Shown in pieces: positions 1-4,171 of a DNA stretch of 8,478 bases. Where the stretch lies: contig JAEEYN010000026.1 in the NCBI GenBank assembly GCA_016288175.1, positions 1 to 8,478 on the forward strand, given 5' to 3'. The translations under genes were made by a program, and so were the position numbers. This stretch comes from Bacillota bacterium. GTDB lineage: Bacteria > Bacillota > Clostridia > Christensenellales > CAG-138. The notes below the pieces were generated by a model, which was not told where the DNA came from, searched no databases, and saw only the letters and a list, made by a program, of their open reading frames with translations. Every line of letters starts with the position of its first letter. The first letter of the stretch is position 1.

Positions 1-1002
1 GCCGGCATCGTTTGCCCCTTCGGCCTCACGATCGCCCTTGCGGAGAACGCTGCCGACAACGGCGCGGAATTTCGTTTCCTGACGGCGGTGGGATCCGTTG
101 AAAAAAAAGCGGGCGGCTGGCTGGTCCGGACGGATAAGGGCGAGTTCAAATCAAAATACGTCGTCAACGCGGCGGGCGTTTACGCGGATAAATTCCACAA
201 CATGGTCTCCGAAAAGAAAATCAGCATCACTCCCCGCCGCGGCGAGTATGTTCTCATGGATAAGGAAGTCGGAAACCTCGTTTCCCATACGATCTTCCAG
301 CTCCCCGGCAAGGGCGGCAAGGGTGTTCTCGTGACCCCGACGGTCCACGGCAATCTGCTCGTCGGGCCGAATGCCTTCGATCTTCCCGATAAGGAAGCGA
401 CCGAGACGACGCCCGACGGCACCGACGAGATCAAGACGAAGGCCTTGAAGAGCGTTCCGTCGATCCCGTTCAACAAGATGATCACCGGCTTCGCGGGCCT
501 CCGCGCACACGAGGCGGGCGGGGATTTCATCCTCGGCGAACCCGATGACGCGGAAAACTTCTTCGACGCCGCCGGCATCGAATCCCCGGGCCTTTCAGCT
601 GCGCCTGCGATCGGCGAATACATCGCCGGTCTTATCGCCCAAAAGAGCGGCGCGAAACCGAAGACCGGTTTTATCGCGGAGCGCAAAGGCATTCCGGAGG
701 TCGCGAAACTGCCGCCCGCCGAGCGCGCGGAGCTGATCGCGAAGCGACCCGAATACGGCAGGATAATCTGCCGCTGCGAGAACATTTCGGAGGGCGAGAT
801 CATCGACGCGATGGACCGTACCCTCGGCGCAAGGAGCATGGACGGCATCAAGCGCCGCGTACGGCAGGGCATGGGCCGCTGCCAGGCGGGCTTCTGCACG
901 CCGGGAACGCTCGAGCTGATTGCCAAGAAGCTCGGCATACCGATGGAGCAGGTCACCAAAAACCGCCCGGGTTCCGAATTTATCATGGGGAGTGAGAAGT
1001 GA
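1..1002 (+). CDS. glpA: Glycerol-3-phosphate dehydrogenase, GlpA-type FAD protein with C-terminal [2Fe-2S] domain (5' end missing)
   Basis: The reading frame is open from base 1, so the gene begins left of the window; 333 residues are visible. Compared with the usual length of this family (about 480-500 aa), roughly 150 N-terminal residues with the FAD-binding Rossmann motif are missing. The visible part has the DAO-family core: VVNAAGVYAD at visible residues 54-63 and the FAD-contacting GIESPGLSAAPAIGEY near 192-207. It is followed by a BFD-like [2Fe-2S] domain with C257-x-C259 and C294-x4-C299, the normal cysteine spacing. The family oxidises sn-glycerol 3-phosphate to dihydroxyacetone phosphate and passes electrons to a partner. 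The next gene begins 4 bp downstream and encodes an FAD/NAD oxidoreductase, followed by DUF1667, an arrangement known from Clostridia and Thermotoga. The substrate is inferred from family and context; a related polyol phosphate or other DAO substrate is possible. Confidence 0.82.
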   Translation, partial: AGIVCPFGLTIALAENAADNGAEFRFLTAVGSVEKKAGGWLVRTDKGEFKSKYVVNAAGVYADKFHNMVSEKKISITPRRGEYVLMDKEVGNLVSHTIFQLPGKGGKGVLVTPTVHGNLLVGPNAFDLPDKEATETTPDGTDEIKTKALKSVPSIPFNKMITGFAGLRAHEAGGDFILGEPDDAENFFDAAGIESPGLSAAPAIGEYIAGLIAQKSGAKPKTGFIAERKGIPEVAKLPPAERAELIAKRPEYGRIICRCENISEGEIIDAMDRTLGARSMDGIKRRVRQGMGRCQAGFCTPGTLELIAKKLGIPMEQVTKNRPGSEFIMGSEK

Positions 1003-1006
1003 AACT

Positions 1007-2266
1007 ATGGAATATCATGATCTGATCATCATCGGCGGAGGTCCCGCGGGCCTTGCCGCCGCTGTCGCCGCCTATGACGCGGGCGTTCGCGATCTTCTTA
1101 TCATCGAGCGCGACGACCGCCTCGGCGGGATACTGAACCAGTGTATCCATAACGGATTCGGTCTGCATACCTTCAAGGAGGAGCTGACCGGCCCCGAATA
1201 CGCCGACCGCTTCATTCAAAAGGTGCTCGAAAGGGAGATCCCCTATAAGCTCCGCACGATCGTTGCGGACATCTCCCCGGAGAGGGAAGTGCTGTATGTC
1301 AACAGCGACGAAGGCGCGGTGAGCGTCAAAGCCGGCGCCGTCGTTCTCGCGATGGGCTGCCGCGAACGTCCCCGCGGCGCGCTCGGGCTTCCCGGTTATC
1401 GCCCCGCCGGCATTTTCACCGCCGGCACGGCGCAGCGCCTTATGAATATCGAGGGATATATGGTCGGAAAAGAGGTCGTGATCCTCGGCTCCGGCGATAT
1501 CGGCCTCATCATGGCGCGAAGGATGACCCTCGAAGGCGCGAAAGTGAAGGTTGTTGCGGAGCTCATGCCCTATTCAGGCGGACTCAAGCGCAACATCGTG
1601 CAGTGCCTCGACGATTACGGCATCCCGCTCCGCCTCAGCCACACCGTTACGAAGATCCACGGCAAGAACCGCGTCGAAGGCGTCACGATCTCCGAAGTCG
1701 GGCCGGACAGAAAGCCCATCCCCGGCACGGATGAATTCTATTCCTGCGATACGCTCCTGCTTTCCTGCGGTCTGCTGCCCGAAAACGAGCTTTCCAAGCA
1801 GGCGGGCGTCAGCCTCAACCGCGTCACCGGCGGTCCGGATGTTGACGACAGCCTCGAGACTTCCGTTCCCGGTGTGTTCGCCTGCGGCAACGTGCTGCAT
1901 GTTCACGACCTTGTGGACTATGTTTCGGAGGAAGCCTCGCGTGCCGGCGCAAATGCCGCAGCGTACATCAAAAACGGAGCGCGCGCGAATGAGAACGTCG
2001 CCGAGCTCGAGGGCAGGGGAGGCGTCCGATACACCGTCCCGCAGCGGCTGAATATCGCCGACATGGCGGAAAAAGTTACGGTCCGCTTCCGCGTTGCGGA
2101 TGTTTACCGCAACAAAAACCTTGTCGTTTATTATGACGGCAGCGAGGTGCGCCGGGTGAAGAAGCGCATCGTCGCCCCCGGCGAGATGGAGGAGCTTGTT
2201 CTTATGAAATCGAGCTTCGAAAGCTTCCCGGATGTTAAAAAGATCACCGTCTGTTTGGAGGATTGA
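1007..2266 (+). CDS. FAD/NAD(P)-dependent oxidoreductase, partner of the GlpA-type dehydrogenase
   Basis: A 419-aa pyridine nucleotide-disulfide oxidoreductase-like flavoprotein. The N-terminal FAD-binding motif GGGPAG is at residues 10-15, after a beta strand (LIII). The second dinucleotide site, GSGDIG at 161-166, should bind NAD(H). The C-terminal FAD motif, VPGVFACGN, is at 287-295. It lacks a CxxC redox pair of the thioredoxin reductase kind; single cysteines lie in the conserved-looking stretches ILNQCIHNG (C45) and AMGCRERPRG (C118). It does not resemble the E. coli FMN subunit GlpB, so I give no symbol. I chose ATG 1007 because the FAD motif starts right after it and GAGAAG at 994-999 is a usable ribosome binding site; an in-frame ATG at 920 would lie inside glpA. 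Placed between GlpA and DUF1667, it probably takes electrons from the dehydrogenase and reduces NAD+ or another acceptor in the cytoplasm. The acceptor is inferred. Confidence 0.85.
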   Translation: MEYHDLIIIGGGPAGLAAAVAAYDAGVRDLLIIERDDRLGGILNQCIHNGFGLHTFKEELTGPEYADRFIQKVLEREIPYKLRTIVADISPEREVLYVNSDEGAVSVKAGAVVLAMGCRERPRGALGLPGYRPAGIFTAGTAQRLMNIEGYMVGKEVVILGSGDIGLIMARRMTLEGAKVKVVAELMPYSGGLKRNIVQCLDDYGIPLRLSHTVTKIHGKNRVEGVTISEVGPDRKPIPGTDEFYSCDTLLLSCGLLPENELSKQAGVSLNRVTGGPDVDDSLETSVPGVFACGNVLHVHDLVDYVSEEASRAGANAAAYIKNGARANENVAELEGRGGVRYTVPQRLNIADMAEKVTVRFRVADVYRNKNLVVYYDGSEVRRVKKRIVAPGEMEELVLMKSSFESFPDVKKITVCLED

Positions 2267-2267
2267 A

Positions 2268-2636
2268 ATGGAAACCCGTGAACTGACCTGCATACAGTGC
2301 CCGATGGGCTGTCAGCTGACCGTAACGGTGGACGGCGAAAACGTCACGGTTACCGGAAATACCTGCCCCCGCGGCGCTGTTTACGGCAAAAAGGAAGTCA
2401 CCGCGCCGACGAGGACCGTCACAAGCACCGTCGTCGTCGAGGGCGGCGAGCTTGCCCGCGCCTCCGTCAAGACCGCTTCGGATATCCCGAAAGGCAAGAT
2501 CTTCGAAGTGATGGAAGAGATCCGCGCGGCGAAGGTGCCTGCGCCTGTCAATATCGGCGATGTGATCGTTGAAAACGCGGCGGGCACAGGCGTCGACGTG
2601 ATCGCGACAAAGAACGTCGGAAGGGCTGCGGAATGA
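2268..2636 (+). CDS. DUF1667 family four-cysteine protein
   Basis: A 122-aa protein starting 1 bp after the previous stop, with GGAGG at 2257-2261 six bases before ATG 2268. The N-terminus carries C8-x2-C11-x3-C15 (CIQCPMGC) and C33 in the segment NTCPRG, a pattern able to hold an iron-sulfur cluster or zinc. The rest is a small soluble domain with no membrane segment or signal peptide. This matches the DUF1667 family, which commonly sits downstream of the GlpA-like and FAD oxidoreductase genes in Clostridia and Thermotogae. Its biochemical role is not established as far as I know. The cysteine set and fixed neighbourhood suggest an electron-transfer subunit or a structural part of the dehydrogenase complex, replacing the GlpC subunit of enteric bacteria; that is inference. 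The stop overlaps the next start (ATGA), so the Nudix gene is probably translationally coupled. Confidence 0.85.
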   Translation: METRELTCIQCPMGCQLTVTVDGENVTVTGNTCPRGAVYGKKEVTAPTRTVTSTVVVEGGELARASVKTASDIPKGKIFEVMEEIRAAKVPAPVNIGDVIVENAAGTGVDVIATKNVGRAAE

Positions 2637-3211
2637 ACCCGAACGACGAAGCGCTCGTCTGGAGCACCGAAAAAACCGAGAAGCTCCTTCACACCCCGGT
2701 TTTCGACGTTATGCGGCAAACGGAGGTTTCCGCAAACGGGATCCGCGGGGATTACGTCGCGATGACCGCCCCGGACTGGGTCGTGATCGTTCCGGTCTAT
2801 AACGGCTGCTTCGTGACGGTGCGGCAATGGCGGCACGGCGAGGACAAGCTCACAACGGAGTTCCCCGGCGGCGTGATGAACGCGGGGGAGGACCCGGAAA
2901 AAAGCGCGTGGCGCGAGCTTCTCGAAGAAACGGGCTTTCGCGCGGGGAAAATGACCCTGCTCGGAAGCTGCAGCCCGAACCCGGCGCTGTTCAAGAACCA
3001 CTTCTATTGCTTCCTTGCAGAGGAGCTCACTCCTACCGGAAAGCAGGCGCTCGATGAGGACGAGATACTCAATTACGCCCTCGAACCGATGGCGGATTTC
3101 ATCGGGAACTTCGGCAGAGGAGAATACAGCCACGCCTTCACAGGCACGGCGATGCTCTTTTATCTGCGCCATATCGGATTCGTTCCCGGCGGTAAAAATC
3201 CAAATAAATAA
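2633..3211 (+). CDS. Nudix hydrolase, ADP-ribose pyrophosphatase-like
   Basis: A 192-aa protein with a complete Nudix box at residues 80-102: G80, E86, R94-E95, E98-E99 and G101, in the consensus spacing GX5EX7REUXEEXGU. The preceding strand (VRQWRHGEDKLTTEFPGG, 63-80) and SCSPNPALF after the box resemble ADP-ribose and sugar-nucleotide hydrolases rather than MutT-type enzymes. The predicted reaction is Mg2+-dependent cleavage of a nucleoside diphosphate linked to another moiety, for example ADP-ribose to AMP and ribose 5-phosphate. The exact substrate cannot be read from the sequence. The start ATG 2633 overlaps the DUF1667 stop (ATGA), and there is no strong ribosome binding site of its own beyond GGAAGG at 2619-2624, so expression likely depends on coupling. 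It is the last gene of the operon, 17 bp before a terminator stem. A link to NAD turnover in the redox operon is plausible but unproven. Confidence 0.88.
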   Translation: MNPNDEALVWSTEKTEKLLHTPVFDVMRQTEVSANGIRGDYVAMTAPDWVVIVPVYNGCFVTVRQWRHGEDKLTTEFPGGVMNAGEDPEKSAWRELLEETGFRAGKMTLLGSCSPNPALFKNHFYCFLAEELTPTGKQALDEDEILNYALEPMADFIGNFGRGEYSHAFTGTAMLFYLRHIGFVPGGKNPNK

Positions 3212-3227
3212 AGCAAAAATTCAGCTA

Positions 3228-3258
3228 AAGCCGGGCAGGGCCGCCCGGCTTCTTTTCT
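3228..3258 (+). terminator. Rho-independent terminator of the glp/Nudix operon
   Basis: A 9-bp stem, 3228-3236 paired with 3243-3251 (AAGCCGGGC / GCCCGGCTT), with a 6-nt loop and followed by TCTTTTCT. It starts 16 bp after the Nudix stop and closes the operon. Confidence 0.85.
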
Positions 3259-3296
3259 GCCCGCACAGCGCCGTTCGTAGCAATTTTGTCAATATC

Positions 3297-3319
3297 TTGA
3301 ACTGCCATAAATTGTTCAA
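3297..3319. other. Short inverted repeat upstream of the CIRCE element
   Basis: TTGAAC (3297-3302) and GTTCAA (3314-3319) form a perfect 6-bp inverted repeat with an 11-bp spacer, in the AT-rich stretch ending 7 bp before the CIRCE. It lies where an upstream regulator could bind, but it may be chance; I know no matching factor. The rest of 3259-3326 shows nothing else. Confidence 0.25.
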
Positions 3320-3326
3320 AAAGAAA

Positions 3327-3353
3327 TTAGCACTCAACACTTGACAGTGCTAA
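3327..3353. promoter_or_regulatory. CIRCE operator (HrcA binding site)
   Basis: TTAGCACTC (3327-3335), a 9-bp spacer, then CAGTGCTAA (3345-3353). This equals the CIRCE consensus TTAGCACTC-N9-GAGTGCTAA except for the innermost base of the right arm (C for G). CIRCE is the operator of the heat shock repressor HrcA, normally upstream of groESL and dnaK operons in Gram-positive bacteria. Here it covers the -35 box of the hsp20 promoter, so bound HrcA should block RNA polymerase and heat should relieve repression. Confidence 0.95.
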
Positions 3354-3369
3354 CAATGGGTGCTATAAT
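3341..3369 (+). promoter_or_regulatory. Consensus SigA promoter of hsp20
   Basis: The -35 box TTGACA (3341-3346) and the -10 box TATAAT (3364-3369) both match consensus exactly with a 17-bp spacer. Transcription should start near 3376, leaving a leader of about 110 nt before ATG 3486. The -35 box straddles the CIRCE spacer and right arm. Confidence 0.93.
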
Positions 3370-3398
3370 GTTCGCAGAACAAAGGAACAGAGAGAAGC

Positions 3399-3477
3399 GG
3401 AGCCGGAAGGCTCCCGACTGAATAACCCTCCGTCCCGTTGCTCATAATAGATCCCAAGAGGAATGAGTAAAAGGAGG
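3399..3477 (+). promoter_or_regulatory. Structured 5' leader of hsp20, possible RNA thermometer
   Basis: The leader has a GGAGCC/GGCTCC hairpin with a GGAA (GNRA-type) loop at 3399-3414. Further down, TTGCTCAT (3438-3445) can pair with ATGAGTAA (3463-3470) as an 8-bp helix including one G-U pair. CCTCC (3427-3431) is complementary to the ribosome binding site GGAGG (3473-3477). Together these would form an interrupted hairpin that hides the ribosome binding site, the layout used by RNA thermometers in many small heat shock genes. This is hand pairing without energy calculation. Confidence 0.35.
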
Positions 3478-3485
3478 AATGAACT

Positions 3486-3941
3486 ATGTTGTACCCCACT
3501 ATTTTCAACGACAGTATTTTTGATGACCTGATGGACATGACCTTCCCGACAGTGCGCGATTTCGGCGACATCGACAGGAAGCTCTACGGCAAGCATGTCG
3601 GCCAGATAATGAAGACCGACGTCCACGAGCATGAGGACGGCTACGAGGTCGATATCGACCTGCCCGGCTTCAAGAAGGATGAGATCACTCTGAACCTCGA
3701 GAACGGTTATCTGACCGTCCGCGCTGCGAAGGGCCTTGATAAGGATGAGACCGACAAAAAGGGCAAGCTGATCCGCCAGGAGCGTTACGCCGGCACGATG
3801 CAGCGCAACTACTTCATCGGCAAGAACGTCACCGCCGAGGAGATCAAGGCGAAATTCGAGGACGGCGTGCTGAAGCTCAATATCCCGAAGAAGGAAGCGA
3901 ACAAGCTGCCCGAAAAGAAGACCATTATGATCGAAGGCTGA
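3486..3941 (+). CDS. Small heat shock protein, Hsp20/alpha-crystallin family
   Basis: A 151-aa ATP-independent holdase chaperone that binds unfolding cytoplasmic proteins under stress and keeps them refoldable. The alpha-crystallin domain spans about residues 40-136. It shows LPGFKKDEI (59-67), the ERYAGTMQRNY segment (99-109) and the family signature DGVLKLNIPK (126-135). The C-terminal IxI motif, I147-M-I149, is the element that docks into neighbouring subunits for oligomer assembly. The N-terminal arm is short and hydrophobic (FDDLMDMTFP), as usual. Start ATG 3486 has GGAGG at 3473-3477 with an 8-base spacer. The gene is monocistronic: its own CIRCE-controlled SigA promoter lies upstream and a strong terminator follows. 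Hsp20 genes with a perfect SigA promoter under CIRCE suggest it belongs to the HrcA regulon together with GroE and DnaK. Length and motifs are normal for the family. Confidence 0.97.
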   Translation: MLYPTIFNDSIFDDLMDMTFPTVRDFGDIDRKLYGKHVGQIMKTDVHEHEDGYEVDIDLPGFKKDEITLNLENGYLTVRAAKGLDKDETDKKGKLIRQERYAGTMQRNYFIGKNVTAEEIKAKFEDGVLKLNIPKKEANKLPEKKTIMIEG

Positions 3942-3970
3942 AAAACCGGATCCGAAACTGATTGATTGAG

Positions 3971-4016
3971 CGGGCTGCTGCAATCGTGTTTGATTGCAGC
4001 AGCCCGTTTATTTTAG
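3971..4016 (+). terminator. Rho-independent terminator of hsp20
   Basis: A perfect 15-bp stem, 3971-3985 paired with 3992-4006, with a 6-nt loop (GTGTTT), followed by a T-rich tract (TTTATTTTAG). It is 29 bp after the hsp20 stop and stops transcription from running antisense into the minus-strand gene beyond. Confidence 0.95.
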
Positions 4017-4060
4017 CTTTGTTGATCGATCAATGCCTGCGGCAAATAAACCATAACACA

Positions 4061-4128
4061 ATAATAAAAAGATTTTCCACCTGCGGAAAATCCACCACAC
4101 TATTCACTATTCATTATTCATTATTCAC
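4061..4128. repeat. Intergenic repeat, copy 1: small hairpin plus AT-rich heptamers
   Basis: Starts with 20 bp identical to 7386-7405. It has an inverted repeat GATTTTCC (4071-4078) / GGAAAATC (4085-4092), then four tandem 7-bp units of ACTATTC/ATTATTC type at 4099-4126. It lies just beyond the terminator of the minus-strand dockerin gene. A matching copy sits in the same place relative to the second dockerin gene. It resembles short non-coding interspersed repeats of gut Clostridia, but I cannot name a family. Confidence 0.75.
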
Positions 4129-4130
4129 CA

Positions 4131-4160
4131 ACGAAAAGAGGCTGCCGAAGCAGCCTCTTT
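4131..4160 (-). terminator. Rho-independent terminator of the 969-aa dockerin gene (UUCG loop)
   Basis: Read on the minus strand: an 11-bp stem (AAAGAGGCTGC / GCAGCCTCTTT; plus positions 4135-4145 and 4150-4160) closed by a C(UUCG)G tetraloop and followed by TCGTT. It lies 11 bp after the stop codon. It is nearly identical to the terminator at 7451-7480. Confidence 0.9.
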
Positions 4161-4171
4161 CGTTACAGATG

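Noticed and set aside
180..986. A 268-codon minus-strand open frame opposite glpA
   Set aside because: It is a shadow frame in GC-rich coding DNA; the plus-strand frame has clear FAD and [2Fe-2S] motifs.
88..1002. GTG at 88 as the real start of the GlpA-type gene
   Set aside because: The frame is open and family-like back to base 1 (GIVCPFGLTIALAENA), so the gene is cut by the window edge.
920..1006. A longer N-terminus for the FAD oxidoreductase starting at 920
   Set aside because: It would overlap the end of glpA and add residues before the N-terminal FAD strand; ATG 1007 fits the family start and has a ribosome binding site.
3463..3531. A short upstream open frame (ATG 3463) overlapping the hsp20 start
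   Set aside because: The purine-rich stretch before it is only one base from the ATG, too close to act as a ribosome binding site, and the 22-residue product is not recognisable.
4022..4033. Perfect 12-bp palindrome TTGATCGATCAA
   Set aside because: It is short, AT-flanked, and lies between two convergent terminators with no gene to regulate; chance is likely.
4099..4126. Tandem heptamers considered as a CRISPR-like array or iterons
   Set aside because: The units are only 7 bp without spacers, there are no cas or replication genes, and a similar run sits beside the second terminator.
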